Origin: Mycetocola reblochoni REB411
GTDB taxonomy: Bacteria; Actinomycetota; Actinomycetes; Actinomycetales; Microbacteriaceae
Length of the DNA: 64,000 nt
NCBI RefSeq assembly: GCF_900163835.1
Contig: NZ_FUKR01000036.1
Span: 186,001 to 250,000, forward strand
Reading direction: 5' to 3'
How positions within the stretch are numbered: position 1 is the first letter of the stretch; each line of letters opens with the position of its first letter. The notes under the pieces are model-generated. The model saw only the letters and a program-made list of their open reading frames with translations. It ran no database searches and had not been told where the DNA came from. A program made the translations under genes and the position numbers. This document shows positions 51,806-59,739 of the stretch, in pieces.

Positions 51806-54139
51806 TCAGCGGCTAGCCGCTGCGGCGAGGGCCACACCGGTGGCGGAGTCGGGTGCGGTCAGCAGCTCGCTCGGCGGGCCGGAGAACACCAGCGAGCCGC
51901 CCTCCCGTCCGGCTCCCGGCCCGATGTCGATCACGCGGTCGGCCGTGCCGATCACCCGAAGGTTGTGCTCGACGACGACCAGTGTCGCGCCGGCGTCGAC
52001 GAGGTCGTCGAACAGTGTGGTGATGCGGTCGACATCGCTCGGGTGCAGGCCCGTCGTCGGTTCGTCGAGGACGATGCGCTCCGTGGAGAGGTCTCCGGTC
52101 TCGAGCAGATGCTTGGCGAGCAGGAGGCGTTGCTTCTCACCTCCGGAGAGCGTGTCGAGCGAACGGCCGACCGGCATGTAGCCGAGGCCGACGCGCTCCA
52201 GCCACTCCGCGGCGGCGGTGATGCGGGTGTCCGCGGCGAAGGCCCGTGCCAGACCGGATGCCGTCATCATGAGCACCTCGGCGATGGTGGACCCGCCGAC
52301 CGTCGTCGCCAGCGCCGTCTCGTTGAACCGCAGCCCGTGGCATGCGTCGCAGGGGACGGAGACGTCATCGAGGAAGGCGAGCTCCGTCGTGATCCTGCCG
52401 CGCCCTGTGCACTGGGGGCAGGCGCCCTTCGAGTTGAAGCTGAACCACGCGGGGTCGAGCCCCGACTCTGCCGAGAAGACACGTCGGACCGTCTCGGCGA
52501 TCCCGAGAGCGCTCAACGGGGTGGAACGCACACCGCCGCGCAGCGGCTCCTGGCCGACGACGGTGAACTCCGGGTGCTGAGCGGGCAGCTCACCGGTCGC
52601 GAACGACGACTTGCCCGACCCGGCGACACCCGTGACGACCGTCAGCACTCCGAGCGGCACCTCGACGTCGATGCCGGCGAGGTTGTGCATCGTGGCATTG
52701 CGCACCGTGACACTGCCGGTCGCTGCCCTGGGGGCCTGGCGCAGGGCGACCGGGGCGCGGAGCAGGCGTCCGGTGACGGTGCCGCTGCGGGTGAGGTCCC
52801 CCGGTGTGCCCTCGAAGCACACCGTCCCTCCGGCCGACCCCGCTCCGGGGCCGATGTCGATGACGTGGTCGGCCACGGCAATCACCTGCTGGTCGTGCTC
52901 GACGACGAGCACCGTGTTCCCGCCGTCGCGCAGCCGGAGCAGCAGCTCGGTGAGCCGGTGGACGTCGCGCGGGTGCAAGCCGACGGACGGCTCGTCGAAA
53001 ACATAGGTCACGTCGGTGAGCGCGCTGCCGAGGTGCCGCACGATCTTCACCCGTTGAGCTTCGCCGCCGGAGAGCGTGGACGAGGTGCGATCGAGCGTCA
53101 GGTAGCCGAGTCCGACGGAGAGCAGGGCGTCGAGGACCGTCCTGATCCCGTCGAGGGCGGGCTCCACACGCGGATCGTGGGTGTGTTCCAACAGACTTCG
53201 CAGCTCCGCGATGGGCGTCGACGACCAGTCGACGATGGAGCGGCCGTCGATCAGGCTCGCCCTGGCGGCGGCATTAACCCTGGCACCGTCGCACTCGGGA
53301 CAGACGTGGTCGGAGGTGATCCTCTCGAGCTCCCCGGCGACCTGGGCGGACAGCGATGCAGGCCGGTTCTTGATGTAGACGTCCCGGAGCCGCGTCACGA
53401 CGCCGTCGAACCGTGCGGTCTTGGGGAAACGCGGGTCGGGGTCGGTGAGCTTGACCCTGTCGGCGTAGAGGAACAGGCGCATCTGCTCGTCGGTGTAGTC
53501 GCGGAGCGGCACGGAGCGGTCGAACAGCCCGCAGTACGCGAATCGCTTCCACCGGTACACCCCCGGCCGGAACTGGCTGAAGCGGACGGGACCCTCGTCG
53601 ATCGTGCGGTCGAGGTCGATGAGCTCGTCGATGTCGATGTCGACGACGTGCCCGAGCCCCTCGCACCGCGGGCACATCCCCGTCGGATCGTTGAACGAGT
53701 ACGCGGGGGAGTACCCGGCCGACGGCTCGCCGATCCGGGAGAACACCAGGCGGATGAGGGGGGCGACATCGCTCGCGGTCGCCACGACGGAGCGCGCGTT
53801 GCCCGTAAAGCGGCGCTGGTCGATCAGCGCGGTGAAGGTCAGACCGGCCATCGACTGGACCTCGGCGGCCGGATGCTGGGGGAGACGGCTCCGGATGAAA
53901 GCGGGATAGGAGTCGTTGACGAGGCGCTGGGCCTCAGCCGCGATCGTGTCGAGCACGAGCGAGGACTTGCCCGAGCCGGACACCCCGGTGACCACCGTCA
54001 GGGTGTGCTTGGGTATGTCGACGCTGACGTCGTTGAGGTTGTTGGTCGAGGCCCCGACGACGCCGATGACCCCTGCCGATGATGTTCTGACCCCCGTTGA
54101 ACTGTTCACATCCCACAGGTTAGCGTTGACCACCGACAT
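51806..54139 (-). CDS. UvrA-like ABC ATPase, short form (drug-resistance/repair type)
   Basis: Excinuclease-subunit-A-like protein of 777 residues, against about 950 for true UvrA. Two ABC modules are present: GVSGSGKSS (52-60) and GVAGSGKSS near 503, with signatures STLSGGEAQRVKI and DTLSGGEKQRLLL and zinc-type CxxC pairs (CPRCEG, CPECDG, CPQCTG, CDACHG). The shortening fits loss of the UvrB-binding insert, as in UvrA2/DrrC-type proteins linked to drug tolerance rather than standard repair. The start ATG 54139 (MSVVNANLWD) is chosen; the open frame to 54814 upstream is antisense to proC. A LexA-type box overlaps the start region. Confidence 0.93.
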   Translation of the reverse strand: MSVVNANLWDVNSSTGVRTSSAGVIGVVGASTNNLNDVSVDIPKHTLTVVTGVSGSGKSSLVLDTIAAEAQRLVNDSYPAFIRSRLPQHPAAEVQSMAGLTFTALIDQRRFTGNARSVVATASDVAPLIRLVFSRIGEPSAGYSPAYSFNDPTGMCPRCEGLGHVVDIDIDELIDLDRTIDEGPVRFSQFRPGVYRWKRFAYCGLFDRSVPLRDYTDEQMRLFLYADRVKLTDPDPRFPKTARFDGVVTRLRDVYIKNRPASLSAQVAGELERITSDHVCPECDGARVNAAARASLIDGRSIVDWSSTPIAELRSLLEHTHDPRVEPALDGIRTVLDALLSVGLGYLTLDRTSSTLSGGEAQRVKIVRHLGSALTDVTYVFDEPSVGLHPRDVHRLTELLLRLRDGGNTVLVVEHDQQVIAVADHVIDIGPGAGSAGGTVCFEGTPGDLTRSGTVTGRLLRAPVALRQAPRAATGSVTVRNATMHNLAGIDVEVPLGVLTVVTGVAGSGKSSFATGELPAQHPEFTVVGQEPLRGGVRSTPLSALGIAETVRRVFSAESGLDPAWFSFNSKGACPQCTGRGRITTELAFLDDVSVPCDACHGLRFNETALATTVGGSTIAEVLMMTASGLARAFAADTRITAAAEWLERVGLGYMPVGRSLDTLSGGEKQRLLLAKHLLETGDLSTERIVLDEPTTGLHPSDVDRITTLFDDLVDAGATLVVVEHNLRVIGTADRVIDIGPGAGREGGSLVFSGPPSELLTAPDSATGVALAAAASR

Positions 54140-54142
54140 CTC

Positions 54143-54156
54143 TGAACGCCCGTTCG
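54143..54156 (-). promoter_or_regulatory. candidate SOS box (LexA site) of the UvrA-like gene
   Basis: On the minus strand the 14 bases read CGAACGGGCGTTCA, matching the Gram-positive LexA consensus CGAACRNRYGTTYG at 13 of 14 positions. The arms are GAAC and GTTC with a four-base spacer. The site ends four bases before the ATG. Confidence 0.6.
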
Positions 54157-54275
54157 GGTGTCGTGGCGGTTCGGTCGCCGGCGCTGTCGGGCGCGCGTGT
54201 CCTCTCCGGCACGATCGGCGTGGGCGCGGTGGTGTGTTCGACGTCAGGGCAGGGACACGGAGGGGCGGTACAGGA

Positions 54276-55065
54276 ATGGCTGGGGAACTTGACGCGATCG
54301 CGGTCGTCGGAACCGGGACGATGGGGGTCGCTCTGGCGCGGGGCACGCTCCGGGGCGGACTGGAGCCGGAGCGGCTGCGGCTGCTCGGACGGAGCTCTGG
54401 CAGGACACGCGCCGTCGCCGACGAGCTCGGCGTTGACGGGCGGACCGCGAGCGCGGAGTCGGTGCGGGGAGCCGCGACCGTCCTGCTCGCGGTACCTCCG
54501 CAGGCGGCCGCGGCGGTCCTCGGCGAGCTGGAGGCCGGGCTCGACGACGGCGCGGTCGTCGTCTCCGTGGTCGACGGCCTCGACACCTCGGACCTCGAGC
54601 GGCTGCTCCCCGCGGGTGTCGGGGGCGTTAGGGCGATGCCGAGCCTCGCGGCCCGCACCGGGCGGGGCGTGACCCTGCTGAGCGCGGCGGGGCGGTGCAC
54701 GGCGGACCAGGCCGAGCGCGCGCGGCAGCTGTTGGCGCTCTCGGGCGAGGTCCTGGTCGTTCCCGAGTCAGAGCAGGCCGCGCTGGCGCCGCTCAGCAGC
54801 GGAGGTGCCGCCACCGTGCTCTATCTGGTCGAGGCGATGGTCGAGGCCGGCGCGGTGCGGGGCGTCGCGCGGGAGGATGCCCGCGCGGTCATGGCGCAGG
54901 TTCTCCGCGGCGCTGCCGCGCTGATGGAGGAGGACGACACCGAACTCGCCGCGATCCGCGCCAGCATCTGCGCTCCGGGAGGGACGGGGGTCCGCCGGAT
55001 CGCCCGGCTCGACAGGGACGGGGGTGCGCGGGGCGGTGATCGGCGCCCTCGCCGACGAGGTCTGA
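54276..55065 (+). CDS. proC: pyrroline-5-carboxylate reductase, frameshifted near the 3' end
   Basis: Last step of proline synthesis. The N-terminal NAD(P) fold has VVGTGTMGVALARG (residues 9-22), and the C-terminal dimer domain has ALAPLSSGGAATVLYLVEAMVEAG and the signature ICAPGGTG. After codon 247 the frame reads GGG-GGT and runs on to a stop at 55301 through unrelated arginine-rich sequence. Dropping one G from the run of five at 55020-55024 restores DGVRGAVIGALADEV and a stop at 55063-55065, giving the expected 262 residues. A hairpin at 55085 follows this restored end. So this is either a true frameshift or a base-call error. Start ATG 54276 has an AGGA next to it. Confidence 0.9.
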
Positions 55066-55084
55066 GGACGGTGCCGAGCGGCGG

Positions 55085-55102
55085 CCGGCCGAGATCGGCC
55101 GG
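55085..55102. terminator. hairpin between proC and EamA gene
   Basis: CCGGCCG pairs with CGGCCGG around the loop AGAT. It lies 19 bases after the restored proC stop and three before the EamA stop, so it can serve both converging genes. Confidence 0.6.
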
Positions 55103-55104
55103 TG

Positions 55105-55941
55105 TCAGCTGCGACGCCGCCGTTCGCCGTCTCGTCGTCCCGCCGCGCGCCACGTGCCGATACCGAGCAGGGCCAGGGCGAGGGCGATCGGGCCGTACAC
55201 GAGCGCGTCGGCGGGCGCCAGCCGTTCCCCGAGCACGACCGCCGCGGCCAGGAGCAGAACCGGTTCCACGTAACCGAGAAGGCCGAACAGGCCGAGGGTG
55301 AGCAGTTGCGAGGCCAGGATGTAGAGCAGCATCGCCACCCCGCTGAGTGCAGCCATGACCAGCAGCGGCAGCCAGGTTGCCCCGCGGTCGACTGCGGCCG
55401 GACCGGTCGCCCCGATCAGGATCAGCGCGATCGAGGGGACGAGCAGCAGCGTGGTCTCCAGGAGGAACACCTCGAGCCTGTCGAGGTCGAACCAGCGGCG
55501 GAGCCCGAAGTAGACCGGGTAGAGCCCGGCCACCAGCAGTACGGGCCAGCCGATGGAACGGGTCATGATCAGCTCGGCGGCCACCCCCGCGGCGGCGAGC
55601 ACCACCGCTGCCCGCTGCCACCCGGTGAGGCGGTCGCCGAAGAACACCCGGCCGACGAGGACCATGACCAGCGGAAGCAGGAAGTAGCCGAGGGCGACGT
55701 CCTGGGTGCGGTGGTTCGCCGGTGCCCAGACGAACACCCACAGCTGCAGCCAGAGGATGCCAGCCCCCAGGCAGACGATCAGGACGAGCCGCGGCGAGCG
55801 GACGATCCGGCGGAGCTGGGCGAGCAGACGACGGCGGCGTTCGGAGGGGGAGAGAGCGGCGGCCACGGCGAGCACGACGAAGACGATGCGCCAGGCGGTC
55901 GCCTCGCCGGAGGAGACGCCGGGAAGCGAGCCGCTGATCAC
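55105..55941 (-). CDS. EamA-family transporter (RarD-like), 5' end uncertain
   Basis: Drug/metabolite-type exporter with about ten hydrophobic segments. From GTG 55941 it is 278 residues, but this start cuts through the first membrane helix. In-frame upstream sequence encodes ASSILASVLFGIISV, which completes helix 1, and TTTPTAGEPANASRGAA before it. No ATG, GTG or TTG exists in that stretch up to the stop at about 56055. An ATC at 56035-56037 stands where a start ATG would be expected; with it the protein has 310 residues, normal for RarD-like proteins. Substrate unknown. It converges on proC. Confidence 0.82.
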   Translation of the reverse strand: MISGSLPGVSSGEATAWRIVFVVLAVAAALSPSERRRRLLAQLRRIVRSPRLVLIVCLGAGILWLQLWVFVWAPANHRTQDVALGYFLLPLVMVLVGRVFFGDRLTGWQRAAVVLAAAGVAAELIMTRSIGWPVLLVAGLYPVYFGLRRWFDLDRLEVFLLETTLLLVPSIALILIGATGPAAVDRGATWLPLLVMAALSGVAMLLYILASQLLTLGLFGLLGYVEPVLLLAAAVVLGERLAPADALVYGPIALALALLGIGTWRAAGRRDGERRRRS

Positions 55942-56179
55942 GCTGATTATGCCGAAGAGGACCGAGGCCAGGATCGAGGACGCGGCTCCGCGGGAGGCGT
56001 TCGCCGGCTCGCCCGCGGTCGGGGTGGTGGTGCTGATGGGTGGATCCGTTCTGCTCGACGTCGCCCGACCAGCCTACGGTGTCGAGGAAATGTTCACCGG
56101 CGAGGAATATCCTCATCGTGCATTCGTTTGAATGGACTGTCGGGGGAACGCCCGACGAGCACACGACAAAGGAGCACTC

Positions 56180-56734
56180 ATGGTTACCGCTGCGCAGATC
56201 CCCGGCTACACCGCTGGAACGTGGAAGCTTGACCCGGTCCACTCGACCGTCACCTTCAGCATCCGCCACCTCATGGTGAGCAAGGTGCGCGGCTCGTTCA
56301 CCGAGTTCGACGCCACCATCGTCACCGGCGAGGAGATCACCGACTCGAGCGTCACGGCGAGCGTCACCGTCGCCTCGGTCAACACGGGCGAGCCGAACCG
56401 CGACGGCCACCTGCGCACCGGCGACTTCTTCGACGCCGAGACCTACCCGACCATCGACTTCCACTCGACCGCCGTCCGCAGCGAGAAGAACGACGTCCTC
56501 GTCGACGGCGACCTCACGCTCCGCGGCGTGACCAAGCCGGTCACCTTCACCGTCGAGGTCGGCGGCTTCGCCAAGGACTTCGAGGGCAACGTGAAGGCGG
56601 GCGCCACCGCGACCACGACCATCAAGCGGGGCGACTTCGGCCTCAACTACAACGCGGCGCTCGAGACCGGCGGCGTGCTGCTCGGCGACGACGTCACCAT
56701 CACGCTCGACCTGCAGGGCACGCTGCAGGGCTGA
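56180..56734 (+). CDS. YceI family lipid-binding-like protein
   Basis: A 184-residue YceI-fold protein (lipocalin-like beta barrel that binds polyprenoid chains in known structures). Family signatures: WKLDPVHSTVTFSIRHLMVSKVRGSF (residues 15-40), GHLRTGDFFDAETYPTIDF, LTLRGVTKPVTF and GLNYNAALETGGVLLGDDVTI. There is no signal peptide, so it is cytoplasmic, as is common for actinobacterial members. ATG 56180 has AAAGGAG nine bases upstream. A -10-like element TATCCT lies about 70 bases upstream. Its terminator is shared with the FUSC gene. Confidence 0.94.
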   Translation: MVTAAQIPGYTAGTWKLDPVHSTVTFSIRHLMVSKVRGSFTEFDATIVTGEEITDSSVTASVTVASVNTGEPNRDGHLRTGDFFDAETYPTIDFHSTAVRSEKNDVLVDGDLTLRGVTKPVTFTVEVGGFAKDFEGNVKAGATATTTIKRGDFGLNYNAALETGGVLLGDDVTITLDLQGTLQG

Positions 56735-56775
56735 TCCGGCAGCCCGCGGTCGGCGCGGGCGCGGACCGGGTACGG

Positions 56776-56807
56776 GGTCGTCGGGGAGCTAGCGCTCCCC
56801 GACGACC
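56776..56807. terminator. bidirectional terminator embedded in the FUSC 3' end
   Basis: A perfect 14-pair inverted repeat GGTCGTCGGGGAGC with loop TAGC. Its right part encodes the last residues (VVGER) of the FUSC protein, and the FUSC stop codon is in the loop. It also follows yceI by 41 bases. Confidence 0.85.
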
Positions 56808-57859
56808 TCGTCGTGTATGCGGCGGAGATCCTCGAGGAGCGAGCCGATGAGAACCCAGTGCGTCGCGCTGGGGGAGAGCACGACGAGGGGAGCCGTGAGC
56901 GCGGGCGGCTCAGTGGCCAGCGCGATGGACGCGGTGTCGTCGGCGTCGGGGTCGCCGGTCAGCAGTCGGATGTCGTGCGCAGCGCGACGCAGCTCGCCGA
57001 TGATGGATGGGATCGTCGGCTCGCTGGCGAGGTCGTCGTCGTAGTGGTCCTGGTAGGCCCGTGTCATGCCGATCACGCGGTTGACGACCGTGTTCAACCG
57101 TTCGGACAGGCCCTCGATCTGCTCGAGCTCCGCGCGGTAGCGTGCCTGGCGCGGGTTGAGCCTGAGCGAGTCGGCCGCCGCGATGAGGTCGTTCTGCAGT
57201 CGCGTCCTCATCGGACGCAGCAGGCGCGCCTGGATCATCAGCTCGGTGATCCGCTCCGTGCCCGGCCGGGTCGGCAGCAGGGCCGCGAGACCCTCCAGGG
57301 AGTCGGCGAGTGCCGAGCCGAGCCGGACGACGTCGGCACGGACGGGCGCGATCTGCAGCGGGGGAGCGATCGCGAGGTTGACCAGGACCGCGACGGCCGC
57401 GCCGATGATGGACTCCACGATCCGGTCCCAGGCGTAGCCCGGCGTCGTGGAGCCCAGGCTCAGGACGAGCATCGCGCTGATGGGGATCTGATTGGAGCTG
57501 CCGGGGGTGAGCTTGAGCAGCCACGCCAGGAGCAGGCAGGCGACGACCGAGAGCAGGATGACCGTGCTGTTGTCGCCGAACAGCTGCGACGCGGTCATCG
57601 CGAGCACGACGCCGAGGATCACGCCGGCGCTGCGCTCCAGTGCGCGGGCGTAGGACTGGTTGACGCTCGGCTGCACCACGAGCAGCGCGGCGATGGCGGC
57701 GAAGATCGGCGCCTGGCCCGGCACGACGAGGCCCGCGACGACCCACGACAGCGTCACGGCCACCCCGGTCTTCGCGACCTGGAGGAACGGGACGCGTGCG
57801 GGGGCGCGCAGGCGCGCGGAGACGACGCTCGCGGGGCGGAACAGCCGTCCCAGTCTCAC
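56789..57859 (-). CDS. FUSC family membrane protein (aromatic-acid-exporter-like)
   Basis: A 356-residue protein with six membrane helices in the first 170 residues (for example VAVTLSWVVAGLV, PIFAAIAALLVVQPSVNQSY), followed by a mostly helical cytoplasmic domain of 180 residues with AARAD-type heptads. It resembles half of a FUSC exporter unit, which acts as a dimer. Relatives export aromatic acids or similar toxic compounds; the substrate is unknown here. The start is GTG 57859, overlapping the App1 gene stop by four bases. Second gene of a DedA-App1-FUSC run on the minus strand. Confidence 0.9.
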   Translation of the reverse strand: MRLGRLFRPASVVSARLRAPARVPFLQVAKTGVAVTLSWVVAGLVVPGQAPIFAAIAALLVVQPSVNQSYARALERSAGVILGVVLAMTASQLFGDNSTVILLSVVACLLLAWLLKLTPGSSNQIPISAMLVLSLGSTTPGYAWDRIVESIIGAAVAVLVNLAIAPPLQIAPVRADVVRLGSALADSLEGLAALLPTRPGTERITELMIQARLLRPMRTRLQNDLIAAADSLRLNPRQARYRAELEQIEGLSERLNTVVNRVIGMTRAYQDHYDDDLASEPTIPSIIGELRRAAHDIRLLTGDPDADDTASIALATEPPALTAPLVVLSPSATHWVLIGSLLEDLRRIHDEVVGER

Positions 57860-58920
57860 GTCGACCGGCCGCCGTCCAGGCCGTCGGCCTCGATCTGCCT
57901 GAGCAGGCCCGAGCCGTCGGGAGCCGAGTACCAGCGCGGCCCGGTGCCGTGGTCCGACTTCGTGCGTCCGCCCGCGAGCATCGCCTGGCCGGCGGACAGC
58001 CGGCGGATGGCGATGGCGGCGACGTGCCCGGGGTTGGCCTCGGCGAAGCTGTCGTACAGCTCGACGTCGTGCTGGCCGTCGTCACCGACGAGCAGCCAGC
58101 GGATGTGGGGGAACTCGGCCGCCAGGCGGGACAGGTTGTCCTGCTTGTGCGCCCGTCCGGAGCGGAACACCCGATCGTGGGTGGGGCCCCAATCGGTCAG
58201 GAGCAGGGGGCCGCTCGGGTAGAGGTGCCGCTCGATGAAGCGGGTGAGGGTCGGAGCGACGTTCCAGGCGCCCGTCGACAGGTAGATGACCGGCGCGCCG
58301 GGGTTGTCCCTGACCATCCGCTCGAGGAACACGGCCATCCCCGGAACGGGCAGGCGCGCGTGCTCGTCACGCACGAAGGTGTTCCACGCCGCCACGAACG
58401 GGCGGGGGAGCACGGTCACCATGACCGTGTCGTCGACGTCGGACACGATCCCGAACCGGGTGGCCGGATCGACGATGAACACGGGGGCGGGGACGCGAGG
58501 CCCGCCGGGGCAGCGGAGCTGGATCGTCGACCAGCCCGGCTCGAGCTCGGCCTCGACGACGACGTCGACCACCCCGCCCCTGTCGGCGGTGACCTCGTGG
58601 TCGACGCCGTTGATCGTCACGATCACGGTCGCGGCGTTGACGGGGATGGCCAGGAAGGAGCGCCAGCCCCTGGCGCGCTGTGCGGCGCGCTCGGGCGGCT
58701 GCTCGCCCTCCGGCGTCATGAGCACCCGCGCGAGCACGCGCACCCATCCGGTCGAGCCGTACCCGATGAAGCCGATCGGCATGGGCACGGCGCCGCGGCG
58801 GGCCGCTCGCGCCGCCCGCCAGTCCTGGAACGCGTAGTCGATCCGTGCGGCCCGATGCAGGGGACCGCGGGGCACGGGGGAGGGGCTTTCGGGCACACTC
58901 CAGTGTGGCACGGCGGTCAC
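57856..58920 (-). CDS. App1-family phosphatase (DUF2183)
   Basis: A 354-residue protein of the App1/DUF2183 family, whose yeast member is a phosphatidate phosphatase. The HAD-like nucleophile motif DVDDT is near residue 169 (IVSDVDDTVMVTV), with PVIYLSTGAWNVAPTL and LLVGDDGQHDVELY as the later motifs. A beta-rich region precedes the catalytic part (residues 75-150). No signal peptide or membrane helix is obvious, so it probably works at the cytoplasmic face on lipid phosphates; substrate not proven. Start ATG 58920, ten bases after the DedA stop. Confidence 0.9.
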   Translation of the reverse strand: MTAVPHWSVPESPSPVPRGPLHRAARIDYAFQDWRAARAARRGAVPMPIGFIGYGSTGWVRVLARVLMTPEGEQPPERAAQRARGWRSFLAIPVNAATVIVTINGVDHEVTADRGGVVDVVVEAELEPGWSTIQLRCPGGPRVPAPVFIVDPATRFGIVSDVDDTVMVTVLPRPFVAAWNTFVRDEHARLPVPGMAVFLERMVRDNPGAPVIYLSTGAWNVAPTLTRFIERHLYPSGPLLLTDWGPTHDRVFRSGRAHKQDNLSRLAAEFPHIRWLLVGDDGQHDVELYDSFAEANPGHVAAIAIRRLSAGQAMLAGGRTKSDHGTGPRWYSAPDGSGLLRQIEADGLDGGRST

Positions 58921-58930
58921 GGCGTCCCCG

Positions 58931-59584
58931 TCAGTGCTCGTCCGTCGGCACCTCGAGGTGGCGACGCTCGTTCCAGCTGATCAGGCGCTTGACGAGCGCC
59001 GCCACGACGATGAACACGACGATCGCGCCGACGAAGAAGTACCCGGCCGTGTGGATCTCGCGGGAGAGCGCCCGGAAGCTGGTGGCGGCGAGGGAGCCGG
59101 CCCCGACGTAGGCGGCGGACCAGATCACGCAGGCGGGGACCGTCCACGCGAGGAAGGTGCGGTAGCGCATCTTGCTCATGCCGACCGTGAGCGGGATGAG
59201 GGAGTGCAGAACGGGCAGGAACCGCGAGAGGAAGACGGCGATCCCTCCGCGGCGTTGCAGGTAGTTCTCCGCCTTGACCCAGTTCTTCTCGCCGAGCCGG
59301 CGGCCGAGGGCGCTCCGCCTGATCCACGGTCCGAATCGCCAGCCGAGCCAGAAGCCGATGCTCTCCCCGACGAGGGCCCCGCAGACGACCGCGGCGCCGA
59401 GCGCGATCCCCTCGGGCGGGCTGCTCACGCCGGTGGCCGCCACGAGCACGACGCTGTCGCCCGGGACGATCAGTCCGATGAGCACGGACGTCTCGAGCAT
59501 GATCGCCACCGCCGCGATGAGGATGCGGGGCAGGGCGGGGACGGCCTGGACGGCGTCGAGCAGCCACGTGAGGAGGTCGTTCAT
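58931..59584 (-). CDS. DedA family membrane protein
   Basis: A 217-residue polytopic protein of the DedA/SNARE-associated family with the typical VPGDSVVL (re-entrant loop), GESIGFWLGWRFG and FLSRFLPVLHSLIPLTVGMSKM segments. The conserved acidic and arginine residues of the family are kept. Members flip lipid carriers or phospholipids and support envelope integrity. ATG 59584 faces the cyd operon, with a palindrome in the 155-base divergent region. It is followed by App1 (lipid phosphatase-like) and FUSC genes, suggesting an envelope-lipid theme. Confidence 0.94.
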   Translation of the reverse strand: MNDLLTWLLDAVQAVPALPRILIAAVAIMLETSVLIGLIVPGDSVVLVAATGVSSPPEGIALGAAVVCGALVGESIGFWLGWRFGPWIRRSALGRRLGEKNWVKAENYLQRRGGIAVFLSRFLPVLHSLIPLTVGMSKMRYRTFLAWTVPACVIWSAAYVGAGSLAATSFRALSREIHTAGYFFVGAIVVFIVVAALVKRLISWNERRHLEVPTDEH

Positions 59585-59615
59585 CGCGTCGAGTCTAGGC
59601 GACGGCGCGGCTCGA

Positions 59616-59632
59616 CTGTGGTCAGACCACAG
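59616..59632. promoter_or_regulatory. palindromic operator in the dedA-cydA divergent region
   Basis: A perfect 17-base palindrome CTGTGGT-CAG-ACCACAG. The core TGGT-N3-ACCA is the shape bound by GntR/FadR-type regulators. A -10-like TACTCT (59646-59651) lies 13 bases to the right, so the site would overlap the -35 region of a cydA promoter. Confidence 0.6.
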
Positions 59633-59739
59633 GGACTTTTTAGTGTACTCTGAGGAACATCAGACCGTTGTCGCCGCAGGAATCACCACCCTGACCGGGA
59701 TCGAGCCGTGCGCGAAGCGCACACAACCTGGAGCCAACA

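Noticed and set aside
51806-54814. UvrA-like protein with a 225-residue N-terminal extension
   Set aside because: The extension is antisense to proC and Ser/Pro/Arg-rich; ATG 54139 gives a normal beginning.
54276-55301. proC as a 341-residue enzyme with a natural long tail
   Set aside because: The tail is antisense to the EamA gene and arginine-rich; the restored frame gives the family end and a stop next to a hairpin.
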